Source: JBBRMG01 sp038230955 (GTDB lineage: Bacteria > Patescibacteriota > Doudnabacteria > UBA920). From it: a stretch of DNA of 6,599 bases. The stretch covers positions 1 to 6,599 of the forward strand of contig JBBRMG010000034.1 of the NCBI GenBank assembly GCA_038230955.1, read 5' to 3'. The notes under the pieces are model-generated. The model saw nothing but the letters and a program-made list of their open reading frames with translations, was not told the origin of the DNA and ran no database searches. Made by a program: the position numbers and the translations under genes. Positions 1 through 5,730 of the stretch are shown here, piece by piece. The first letter of the stretch is position 1. Each line of letters begins with the position of its first letter.

Positions 1-67
1 AGAACGCATAGATCAGTTTGGGTTTCAGTTCCAACAAAATATTTTTAAATTGTTCGTAAGTTATCAT
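1..67 (-). CDS. possible 5' end of an unidentified gene (partial)
   Basis: An open frame starts with ATG at 67 and runs leftward out of the window for 22 codons without a stop, reading MITYEQFKNILLELKPKLIY and onward. The composition is protein-like (alternating hydrophobic and charged residues, a probable amphipathic helix), and the start lies exactly where a gene divergent from the methyltransferase would begin, with only 2 nt (68-69) between the two ATGs. I do not recognise the family and assign no function. The opposite strand is also open here (frame 2, stop ending at 91), so the coding sense is not certain. A weak -10-like CATATT (minus strand, 74-79) would place transcription initiation at or next to the ATG. 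The fragment is too short for a firm call. Confidence 0.4.
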   Translation of the reverse strand, partial: MITYEQFKNILLELKPKLIYAF

Positions 68-69
68 TT

Positions 70-1356
70 ATGCAATATGCCTTTGTCTTAGGGAGGGTAT
101 ATACGTTGTCTTTGGCTGAGTTGTTCAATGTGCTTGCACGAATGAATGTACCCATCAAAGTTTTGGATATTTCTCCGGAAGTATTAATTATAGAGACGGA
201 AGTGGCATTAGATGCCGAAAAGTTACAGCGCAGTTTGGGTGGTGTCATAAAAATTCTGAAAATCGTCGATACAATAGCTAAGAAAGATACTGACTCCATT
301 AATTTTGTGCTCCAAAACTACTTTAGCCCGAGCAAGCTTAAGACTGATTTCTTAAAAGACTACAAAGGGAAGATCCAGTTTGGCATTAGTGTCTATTTAT
401 TGAACATGGATATTAAAGCGTTCGGTGAGCCGAAACGGTTGGGCATGTTCATTAAGCGGGGGTTGCAGGATTTGGGAGCCAGCATTCGGTTAGTCATTCC
501 GGAATTTAATTCTTTGGCTTTGGCTTCAGTGGTTGTCACAAAAAACCTTTTGCTAACTAAGGGTGCAGAAATTGTGGTCATCGCCGGTGTCACCCGCCTC
601 TACACCGCCAAGACTTTGGCAGTGCAAGACTTTGAAGACTATGGCCGCCGTGACTATCAGCGCCCCACCCGCGACGAAAAACAGGGTATGATTCCCCCAA
701 AGGTGGCTCAAGTCATGCTTAATATGGCCAATGTTCAAGCCAACGAAGTTTTGCTTGATCCATTCGCCGGCATTGGGACGATTGTGCAAGAAGGAGTGCT
801 TCTTGGTTACCGTATGCTCGGCTCGGACATCAACCCGATAGCTATAACTGGGAGCGAAAAAAACCTGGAGTGGTTCCGTAACCGCTACAAAGTTTCTCCG
901 GGTAAATTTCACGTCGAAGTAGCTGATGCCAAAGAAGTGTCGACACTTGTGGCGAAGCTCGCTGAAATTGGCGCTTACAAAACCGTTTCGGGGATAGTGA
1001 CCGAAGGCTATTTGGGTCCGATGTACGGCAAATTCCCCCGCCCTCACGAAATTGAAGCCAACTTCAAGGAGCTATCTGAATTATATACAGGAGCCTTTCA
1101 AGATTGGCTAAAGTTTTTATCAAAAGGAGCTAGAATTGTTCTTTGTTTGCCAGCGTACAAGAAAAACGTCACAGAATACGAAATGTTCCCGAATCTTGAC
1201 TTTCTGACCAGTTTGGGATATAATTTTATAGATTTGATTCCCTCAACTTTGACTAGTTCCATTCCATTTTTGCGCCTCACTGAACGTGGCAGCGTAATAT
1301 ATGACAGGAAAGACCAGGTTGTCGCCAGGGAAATCGTGATCTTCGAGAAGATTTAA
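70..1356 (+). CDS. Trm11-type (UPF0020-like) SAM-dependent RNA methyltransferase
   Basis: This 428-residue protein is probably a cytoplasmic tRNA/rRNA guanosine-N2-type methyltransferase. The N-terminus (MQYAFVLGR...LSLAEL, 1-17) is the usual opening of Trm11-family proteins and supports the ATG at 70. Residues about 1-185 would be the ferredoxin-like/THUMP RNA-binding half. A linker rich in YGRRDYQRPTRD (191-202) and GMIPPKVA (206-213) leads into a Rossmann methyltransferase domain: motif I DPFAGIGT (230-237), GSDINP (251-256) for SAM-ribose contact, and motif IV at 311-317. Motif IV reads TEGYLGP where Trm11/Trm14/TrmG10 enzymes have D/N-PP-Y/F, so the catalytic motif is altered. The family is clear; the substrate is inferred, and a DNA-modifying role cannot be excluded. 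No Shine-Dalgarno precedes it. rpmA follows after 20 bp, so the two may be co-transcribed. Confidence 0.8.
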   Translation: MQYAFVLGRVYTLSLAELFNVLARMNVPIKVLDISPEVLIIETEVALDAEKLQRSLGGVIKILKIVDTIAKKDTDSINFVLQNYFSPSKLKTDFLKDYKGKIQFGISVYLLNMDIKAFGEPKRLGMFIKRGLQDLGASIRLVIPEFNSLALASVVVTKNLLLTKGAEIVVIAGVTRLYTAKTLAVQDFEDYGRRDYQRPTRDEKQGMIPPKVAQVMLNMANVQANEVLLDPFAGIGTIVQEGVLLGYRMLGSDINPIAITGSEKNLEWFRNRYKVSPGKFHVEVADAKEVSTLVAKLAEIGAYKTVSGIVTEGYLGPMYGKFPRPHEIEANFKELSELYTGAFQDWLKFLSKGARIVLCLPAYKKNVTEYEMFPNLDFLTSLGYNFIDLIPSTLTSSIPFLRLTERGSVIYDRKDQVVAREIVIFEKI

Positions 1357-1376
1357 TTTTTTATTTAAAATAAGAT

Positions 1377-1745
1377 ATGGCTCATAAGAAAGCCGGGGGT
1401 AGTACCAGTCTAGGCCGTGACTCTATCTCCAAACGTTTAGGCGTTAAAGTATACGGCAATCAATATGTAAAAAAAGGCGGCATCATTGTTCGCCAGCATG
1501 GTACTCGTTACCAAGCCGGCAAGAACGTGAAAGTCGCTGGTGACTCCACCCTATATTCCTTAATGGATGGCTTGGTCAAATTCCAGCACAAGATGCTTCG
1601 TAAATTCCACGGTAACCTCCGCAAAACTCGCGTAGTCAGCGTTGTCGCCGGACCAACCGCCGCTCCTAAGGCCAAGGCTCCTGTAGCCAAAGCTGAAAAA
1701 GCAACCGTTGCTCCTACTGTGAAAGAAGCAGTCGCCGTTAGCTAA
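1377..1745 (+). CDS. rpmA: large ribosomal subunit protein bL27, with Ala/Lys-rich C-terminal tail
   Basis: bL27 binds the 50S subunit, and its N-terminus reaches the peptidyl-transferase centre and contacts the P-site tRNA. The sequence opens MAHKKAGGSTSLGRDSISKR, the family signature, so it has no cleavable N-terminal extension of the Firmicutes type. IIVRQHGTRYQAGKNV (36-51) and DSTLYSLMDGLVKF (56-69) complete the fold. The family is normally about 85-95 residues; this one has 122. Residues 1-90 are the conserved core, and 91-122 are a low-complexity tail of Ala, Lys, Pro and Val that is probably disordered. rplU (bL21), its common partner, is not adjacent; the methyltransferase gene lies 20 bp upstream instead. 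The start is fixed by the signature. There is no good Shine-Dalgarno, only an A/T-rich leader. A hairpin terminator follows 12 bp after the stop. Confidence 0.97.
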   Translation: MAHKKAGGSTSLGRDSISKRLGVKVYGNQYVKKGGIIVRQHGTRYQAGKNVKVAGDSTLYSLMDGLVKFQHKMLRKFHGNLRKTRVVSVVAGPTAAPKAKAPVAKAEKATVAPTVKEAVAVS

Positions 1746-1757
1746 TAATTTTATTGT

Positions 1758-1789
1758 AAGGCCCGAATAACTTCGGGTCTTTATATTTT
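1758..1789 (+). terminator. intrinsic terminator after rpmA, abutting the uppS start
   Basis: A 10-bp stem pairs 1758-1767 with 1772-1781 (core GGCCCGAA/TTCGGGTC, one G-T pair) around the 4-base loop TAAC. It is followed by the T-rich stretch tatatttt (1782-1789). This is a standard factor-independent terminator for rpmA. Its tail runs straight into the uppS ATG at 1790, so uppS can only be reached by read-through, or by a promoter overlapping the hairpin that I cannot identify. Confidence 0.8.
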
Positions 1790-2491
1790 ATGGTTGCAAA
1801 TACCAATATTGTTCCCTACCATATCGCTTTCATTCCAGACGGCAATCGCCGCTGGGCTTCAATGCGTCAGTTATCGCCATGGCAGGGGCATCAAGATGGG
1901 ACCAAGCGGTTTCGGGAAATTAGTAGCGATGCGTTTACAGCAGGTGTTACGTATGTGACATTTTGGGCGGCTTCGTATGACAATTTACAGAAACGTTCTA
2001 AAGTAGAAGTCGATTATTTGTATAAAATATTACGAGAAGAGTTGGCTAAACCTCAACTACTAAAAGATTTTTTGGATAATGGAATTAAAGTGGAAGTGTT
2101 AGGATTGTGGAAAGAAATCATCCATGACAAAAAATTAGTGGAAGCGGTAGAAAATATTGAATATAAAACTGCTAAGTGCACCAAGCATTTTCTGACAATC
2201 TTATTCGGTTACGATGGCAAAATGGAGATGTTGGAATCGGTGCGCCAATTAGCTGGACACCGTGTGACGGAACAGGGGTTGCGCAAGGGATTGATGACCG
2301 GCCATCTACCCGACGTCGACCTAGTAGTCCGCACTGGCGGCGAACCGCATTGGTCGGCCGGCTTCATGATGTGGCTCACGGCTAATAGCCAATTTTACTT
2401 CACCGAAACTTTGTGGCCAGACTTCGATAAGAAACATTTGAAAGTGGCTATGAAAGAATTTGCCGATCGCCAACGTCGTATGGGGAAATAA
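1790..2491 (+). CDS. uppS: undecaprenyl-diphosphate synthase-type cis-prenyltransferase
   Basis: It would condense isopentenyl diphosphate units onto farnesyl diphosphate in cis to make the C55 lipid carrier for peptidoglycan and other surface polymers, at the inner face of the membrane. At 233 residues it is a normal to slightly short family member. Visible motifs are HIAFIPDGNRRWA (11-23, catalytic Asp17), GHQDGTKRF, FWAASYDNLQKRSKVEVDYL, the FGYDGKME segment, and VDLVVRTGGEPHWSAGF with TLWPDF and RQRRMG near the C-terminus. Two positions differ from E. coli UppS by my alignment: His187 replaces Arg200 of the RTGGE-HR-S motif, and Gln201 replaces the metal ligand Glu213. The PHWSAGF form appears typical of related Patescibacteria enzymes (from memory). 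The only sensible start is the ATG at 1790, 8 nt after a terminator hairpin and without a Shine-Dalgarno. Confidence 0.9.
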   Translation: MVANTNIVPYHIAFIPDGNRRWASMRQLSPWQGHQDGTKRFREISSDAFTAGVTYVTFWAASYDNLQKRSKVEVDYLYKILREELAKPQLLKDFLDNGIKVEVLGLWKEIIHDKKLVEAVENIEYKTAKCTKHFLTILFGYDGKMEMLESVRQLAGHRVTEQGLRKGLMTGHLPDVDLVVRTGGEPHWSAGFMMWLTANSQFYFTETLWPDFDKKHLKVAMKEFADRQRRMGK

Positions 2492-2525
2492 AAAAAACCG
2501 CTCAGCATATCGAGCGGTTTTATAG
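2490..2525. terminator. bidirectional terminator between convergent uppS and pyrG
   Basis: A perfect 10-bp inverted repeat pairs aaaaccgctc (2494-2503) with gagcggtttt (2512-2521) around an 8-base loop. The plus-strand arm ends in TTTT for uppS. The A-run at 2490-2497 gives the minus strand a U-tract for pyrG, whose stop lies 16 bp away. One hairpin therefore ends both convergent genes. It begins immediately after the uppS TAA (2489-2491). Confidence 0.88.
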
Positions 2526-2537
2526 AAATAATAATAA

Positions 2538-4235
2538 TTATTTCCGTTTCTTCGCCGCGGCTTTCACAAACCCGACAAACAACGGATGCGGCGCCAAAGG
2601 TCGGGATTTGAACTCTGGGTGAAACTGAGAACCGACAAAGTATGGATGATCTTTTAGTTCGATAATTTCGACCAACTGGCCGTCGGGTGTGGTACCGGAA
2701 ACAATCAATCCAGCTTCTTCTAGCCGTTCGCGATACTCATTGTTAAATTCAAAACGGTGACGATGACGTTCGGAAATTTTAGCCGCCCCGGTAGCTTTAA
2801 TCCAACCGCCAGCCTGATATGCTTTCTCGGTATGAGTGCCGCGTTTAATAACACAGTCCCAAGCACCCAGTCGCATGGTAGCACCGTATTCGCGGTTAAG
2901 CATATTCTTTTCCTGCTCGGGCATAATGTGAATAACGGCATGTGGCGACTTCGGGTCTACCTCGGTGGTGTTGGCTTTACGCAGCTTGGCTACGTTGCGA
3001 GCGAATTCAATAGTGGCCAGTTGCATACCGTAGCAAAGACCGAGATATGGTACTTTGTTAACTCGGGCATATTTGATAGTTTCAATAATCCCCTCAGTGC
3101 CCCGGCTACCAAACCCGCCAGGCACAACAATACCGTCAAATGCTCCCAAAACGGCCTTAGCGCCCTTATTTTCGATTGAAACACTTGGGACCCAGTGCAG
3201 GTTAATTTTGGTCTTATTGGCCCAGCCAGCGTGTTTTATGGCCTCAACTACGGAGATATAGACATCGGCTAGTTTAAAGTCCCCCGTTTCGAAGTATTTC
3301 CCAACTAGAGCAATATCAAAAGCTTTTGGCGACTTCTGAACTTTAATAATATTATTAACCAAGTTGGTCCAAGCTTTCGTATTTTTCTTCTTAGCAGGCA
3401 TGCCGAACTTGGCCAAGATTTGGTCAGTTAATCCTTGCTTGTCGAAGTTTAGAGGAACTTGATAAATACTTGAGACATTGGGAGCGGCGATAATATTTTC
3501 TTTCGGAATATTACTGATCCACGACAAAGACGCTTTGCGGCGGTCATCAATTGCCGCTTCCGAGCGGGCAATTAAAAAGTCTGCTTGAATGCCGCTACCA
3601 TTAAGAAGGCGTAAAGAAGTTTGGACAGGCTTAGATTTCATTTCCCCAATGCTTGGTGGGGTGGGTAAATAGCCGACGTGAATGTGAACACAGTCACGAC
3701 CGTCGCGATACTTCATTATACGGTTGGCTTCAATGAATAATATATTTTGATATTCCCCCACTGTGCCGCCAATTTCGACAATTACAAAATCAGCTTTGCG
3801 CTTGCGGGCGGCGAGCTCAAACCGACGAATCATTTCCTCCGGTACATGGGGCACAATCTCTACATCTTCACCGTCGTATTCAAAGTTTCGTTCTTTCCGA
3901 ATGATCGTCTGATAAATTTGGCCATTGGTCATATAGTTGGCACCAGACAAACTGGTGTTCATGAACCGTTCGTAGTTACCTAAGTCTTGGTCGGTTTCCA
4001 TGCCGTCATCGGTGACGAATACTTCGCCATGTTCTTGTGGCCGAATAGTGCCGGCATCAACGTTTAGGTAGGCATCGCATTTGACTGGAGCAACAGTGTA
4101 GCCGCGAGACTCCAGCAATGCGGCCAACGATGCGGTTGTCACACCTTTACCTACGGAAGAAATTACGCCACCGGAAACGAAAATGAATTTGGTTTTGAGT
4201 TTGCCAGCTTTGCGCGGCTTAACGTGGTATGACAT
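2538..4235 (-). CDS. pyrG: CTP synthase (glutamine-hydrolysing)
   Basis: It converts UTP to CTP with ATP and glutamine, the last step of pyrimidine nucleotide synthesis, in the cytosol. At 565 residues it is slightly longer than the E. coli enzyme (545). The synthetase half (about 15-285) has the P-loop SGGVISSVGKG (21-31), HGEVFVTDDGMETDQDLG (69-86, with Asp82 as metal ligand), EIGGTVGE (154-161) and the UTP/CTP-site KSKPVQ (200-205). The class I glutamine amidotransferase half (about 305-560) has the oxyanion region PGGFGSRGTEG (372-382), nucleophile Cys401 in GLCYGMQ, and His539/Glu541 in QFHPEF. All catalytic residues are present. Variants are DAYLNVDAGTIRP, where most bacteria have DPYxNxDPGTMxP, and Tyr402 after the nucleophile. 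The ATG at 4235 is the only start ahead of the P-loop and adds about 13 residues. It lies 4 nt after the rplI stop, so translation is probably coupled. Confidence 0.97.
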   Translation of the reverse strand: MSYHVKPRKAGKLKTKFIFVSGGVISSVGKGVTTASLAALLESRGYTVAPVKCDAYLNVDAGTIRPQEHGEVFVTDDGMETDQDLGNYERFMNTSLSGANYMTNGQIYQTIIRKERNFEYDGEDVEIVPHVPEEMIRRFELAARKRKADFVIVEIGGTVGEYQNILFIEANRIMKYRDGRDCVHIHVGYLPTPPSIGEMKSKPVQTSLRLLNGSGIQADFLIARSEAAIDDRRKASLSWISNIPKENIIAAPNVSSIYQVPLNFDKQGLTDQILAKFGMPAKKKNTKAWTNLVNNIIKVQKSPKAFDIALVGKYFETGDFKLADVYISVVEAIKHAGWANKTKINLHWVPSVSIENKGAKAVLGAFDGIVVPGGFGSRGTEGIIETIKYARVNKVPYLGLCYGMQLATIEFARNVAKLRKANTTEVDPKSPHAVIHIMPEQEKNMLNREYGATMRLGAWDCVIKRGTHTEKAYQAGGWIKATGAAKISERHRHRFEFNNEYRERLEEAGLIVSGTTPDGQLVEIIELKDHPYFVGSQFHPEFKSRPLAPHPLFVGFVKAAAKKRK

Positions 4236-4239
4236 GGTT

Positions 4240-4686
4240 CTAAAGGGCTTCTATATTAATTTTAATATTGGCTTTTACTCCCCCACCTAGTTTCAATGTT
4301 ATTGGATGCGCACCAAGTGCTTTAATTGCGGTATGCCCGGCGACTAAGTTCTTTTCAAATGTTGTACTCATAGTTTTGTTAATCTCTGCGGCAATATCTT
4401 TTTCATGAACACCACCGAAGATTTGCCCCTTGTCCCCCACTTTCACTTTCAGAGCGAATGTCCGTTTTTCCAAGTTGCGCTTTAAATCTTCCATTTTTTT
4501 TTGGTCGCGTACTGCTTTATCTACCAGTTCTTTGTTATGGCGAGCAGTTTTGTCTTGCACCTCTTTTGTAGCTATGGCGGCATATCCTTGCTTCACCAAA
4601 AAATTCATAGCATAGCCGTCGCTCACTTCTTTGATTTCGCCTTTGTGGCCTATTTTAGGGATGTCTTTTAACAGGATGACTTTCAT
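4240..4686 (-). CDS. rplI: large ribosomal subunit protein bL9
   Basis: bL9 is a two-domain 50S protein that binds 23S rRNA near the L1 stalk and helps keep the reading frame. At 148 residues it has the normal family length. The N-terminal domain MKVILLKDIPKIGHKGEIKE (1-20) with DGYAMNFL (23-30) is diagnostic; a charged connecting helix spans about 41-74 (KEVQDKTARHNKELVDK, then RDQKKMEDLKRN); the C-terminal domain (78-148) contains KGQIFGGVHEKDIA and IKALGAHPITLKL. I chose the ATG at 4686 over an in-frame ATG at 4722, because the extra 12 residues match nothing in the family and would start inside the upstream hairpin's U-run. The gene heads an operon with pyrG. It is not next to rpsR or dnaB, its usual neighbours elsewhere. 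Some Patescibacteria lack bL9, so its presence helps place the host. Confidence 0.96.
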   Translation of the reverse strand: MKVILLKDIPKIGHKGEIKEVSDGYAMNFLVKQGYAAIATKEVQDKTARHNKELVDKAVRDQKKMEDLKRNLEKRTFALKVKVGDKGQIFGGVHEKDIAAEINKTMSTTFEKNLVAGHTAIKALGAHPITLKLGGGVKANIKINIEAL

Positions 4687-4715
4687 ATAATAGGAATTAT
4701 GGACATGTTTTTCAT
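4683..4715 (-). other. possible 10-codon leader ORF overlapping the rplI start
   Basis: A short frame, MKNMSIIPII, starts at ATG 4715 just after the U-run of the leader hairpin and stops at TGA 4683-4685. That TGA overlaps the rplI start as ATGA. Such an overlap could couple translation into rplI, which has no Shine-Dalgarno of its own. A frame this short can arise by chance, so this is only a candidate. Confidence 0.2.
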
Positions 4716-4718
4716 CAA

Positions 4719-4757
4719 ACAAAAAACCCTCTGCGGAAAATTCCGGAAAGAGAGTTT
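4719..4757 (-). terminator. hairpin with U-run: terminator of ftsEX and/or attenuator in the rplI-pyrG leader
   Basis: Read as minus-strand RNA, AAACUCUCU (4757-4749) pairs with AGAGGGUUU (4732-4724; 9 bp with one G-U). There is then a 3x1 internal loop and an inner 4-bp stem CGGA/UCCG capped by AUUU. A run of six U (4726-4721) and then GUUU follow. The polarity fits a factor-independent terminator on the minus strand only. It would end ftsEX transcripts, but a strong promoter at 4771-4798 lies between the ftsX stop and this hairpin. Transcripts begun there must also pass through it before reaching rplI. Confidence 0.7.
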
Positions 4758-4770
4758 GGGGCTCTTCATT

Positions 4771-4798
4771 ATTATACCCGCTTTAGAAATTCTGGCAA
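4771..4798 (-). promoter_or_regulatory. near-consensus sigma70-type promoter for the rplI-pyrG leader
   Basis: On the minus strand TTGCCA (4798-4793; 5 of 6 to TTGACA) is followed after 16 bp by a perfect TATAAT (4776-4771). Transcription would begin around 4764-4766, giving a leader that starts A/G-rich and reaches CCCC within a few bases. It begins 9 bp after the ftsX stop and fires toward rplI-pyrG through the hairpin at 4724-4757. It is the best -35/-10 pair in the window. Confidence 0.65.
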
Positions 4799-4807
4799 GA
4801 GGTGCTC

Positions 4808-5725
4808 TTAAATCCTCAAATACTGACGGATGGCCAGGAAGCTGGATACGATGCTGAGCAAGCACGCGACTACTAATTGAATCACGATAATAAACCAAAA
4901 CCTAAAATAAATGGCGGAGAATAAATCTCCTGATGTGCCTAGGTAACTGTTGATATTGGGCAGGATTCTGGTGTATACCGGAATCAGTAAAGCGCTGGTA
5001 ATAATTGTGGCGACAATACTGTACATTAATGCTTCAACAATAAATGGACCCCGGATATAGCTATTTGTGGCTCCCACCAATCGCATGATTTCCACTTCTT
5101 CACGGCGGTTGTAAATGGTTAAAGTAATAGTGTTAAAGATAACTAGTACGGCAATGGCCGCAAATATAGCTATTAATGCTAAGCCAAAAGTGATAATAAG
5201 TCGTAAAATGCGATTCAGCCGTTCAATTACTAACTTATTATCGGCATAGTTCACTTTATCTATGGATGCTTTGTATTTGTCGCCGTTCAATTGATCTGCA
5301 ACTGATTGATAGTCATCCAAAGTTTGGGCTTTAATCTGCAAAGTTGCCGGAAGTGGATTTTCACTGAGCTGGCTAATGGCGTCTACTGTATTGGGATCGT
5401 TCTTACGGCGATCGTTAAAAATGGCCAAAGCTTGATCAGCGCTGACATAGGTGACACTTTTAACCTTGGGATTTTTCTCCATATCTTCTTTGACTATCAA
5501 CACTTGGTTTTCGGCTAACCCGGTTTTGAAGTAAGCACTAATATCCACCCGTTCCCTGATAGAGTCGATGGAAAATTTGGTAACCACAAACAGCAAAGAC
5601 AGTGTGGACAGAATAATTAAAGTGATAACCATAATTAAAGTCGATGCCGCTGACAGCCAGCGGTTACGCCAGAAGTTGGTAACCCCGTTTTTTATTATGC
5701 GAAAAAAAGATATCGTGTTCAACAT
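4808..5725 (-). CDS. ftsX: cell-division protein FtsX (ABC-type permease subunit)
   Basis: FtsX is the membrane partner of FtsE. The complex sits at the division site and, in studied bacteria, passes conformational change from FtsE ATP hydrolysis across the membrane to activate peptidoglycan hydrolases. The 305 residues fit the family: a cytoplasmic N-terminus with GVTNFWRNRWLSAAST (14-29), TM1 about 27-49, an extracytoplasmic domain about 50-172 (VDISAYFKTGL, then VTYVSADQAL), TM2 about 175-199, the conserved cytoplasmic stretch YNRREEVEIMRLVGATNSYI (205-224), TM3 about 229-252, and TM4 about 275-298. The hydrolase or adaptor it would activate is not in the window. It starts 5 nt after the ftsE stop with no Shine-Dalgarno, so translational coupling to ftsE is likely. 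Confidence 0.95.
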   Translation of the reverse strand: MLNTISFFRIIKNGVTNFWRNRWLSAASTLIMVITLIILSTLSLLFVVTKFSIDSIRERVDISAYFKTGLAENQVLIVKEDMEKNPKVKSVTYVSADQALAIFNDRRKNDPNTVDAISQLSENPLPATLQIKAQTLDDYQSVADQLNGDKYKASIDKVNYADNKLVIERLNRILRLIITFGLALIAIFAAIAVLVIFNTITLTIYNRREEVEIMRLVGATNSYIRGPFIVEALMYSIVATIITSALLIPVYTRILPNINSYLGTSGDLFSAIYFRFWFIIVIQLVVACLLSIVSSFLAIRQYLRI

Positions 5726-5730
5726 ATAGC

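Noticed and set aside
553..1047. A 164-codon open frame antisense to the methyltransferase
   Set aside because: It lies wholly opposite a gene with intact methyltransferase motifs and has no recognisable protein features; it is a shadow frame.
1782..1787. TATATT as a -10 box for uppS
   Set aside because: Initiation would fall inside the gene, past the ATG, and no -35 exists at a proper distance.
2757..3179. A 140-codon open frame antisense to pyrG
   Set aside because: It is the reverse of the conserved amidotransferase half of CTP synthase, with no domain features of its own.
4687..4701. A promoter immediately before rplI (CATAAT at 4701-4696 or TATTAT at 4692-4687, minus strand)
   Set aside because: The first would give a near-leaderless rplI mRNA, but its only -35 candidate, TTTTTG, is the hairpin U-run. 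The second lies too close to the ATG. Both are weak beside the TTGCCA/TATAAT pair upstream.
4240..4722. A 160-residue version of bL9 starting 12 codons upstream
   Set aside because: The added residues match nothing in the family, and the start lies inside the U-run of the leader hairpin. MKVILLKDI at 4686 is the family's standard beginning.
4757..4766. Bacillus-type pyrG control by 5' G-run slippage
   Set aside because: The predicted transcript starts GAGCCCC or AAGAGCCCC, without the GGG needed for that slippage, so the exact mechanism cannot be transferred. Only the attenuator layout is claimed.
4683..4898. A 71-codon minus-strand frame spanning the ftsX end and the leader
   Set aside because: Most of it is out of frame inside ftsX coding sequence. 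Only its last codons are kept, as a low-confidence leader ORF.
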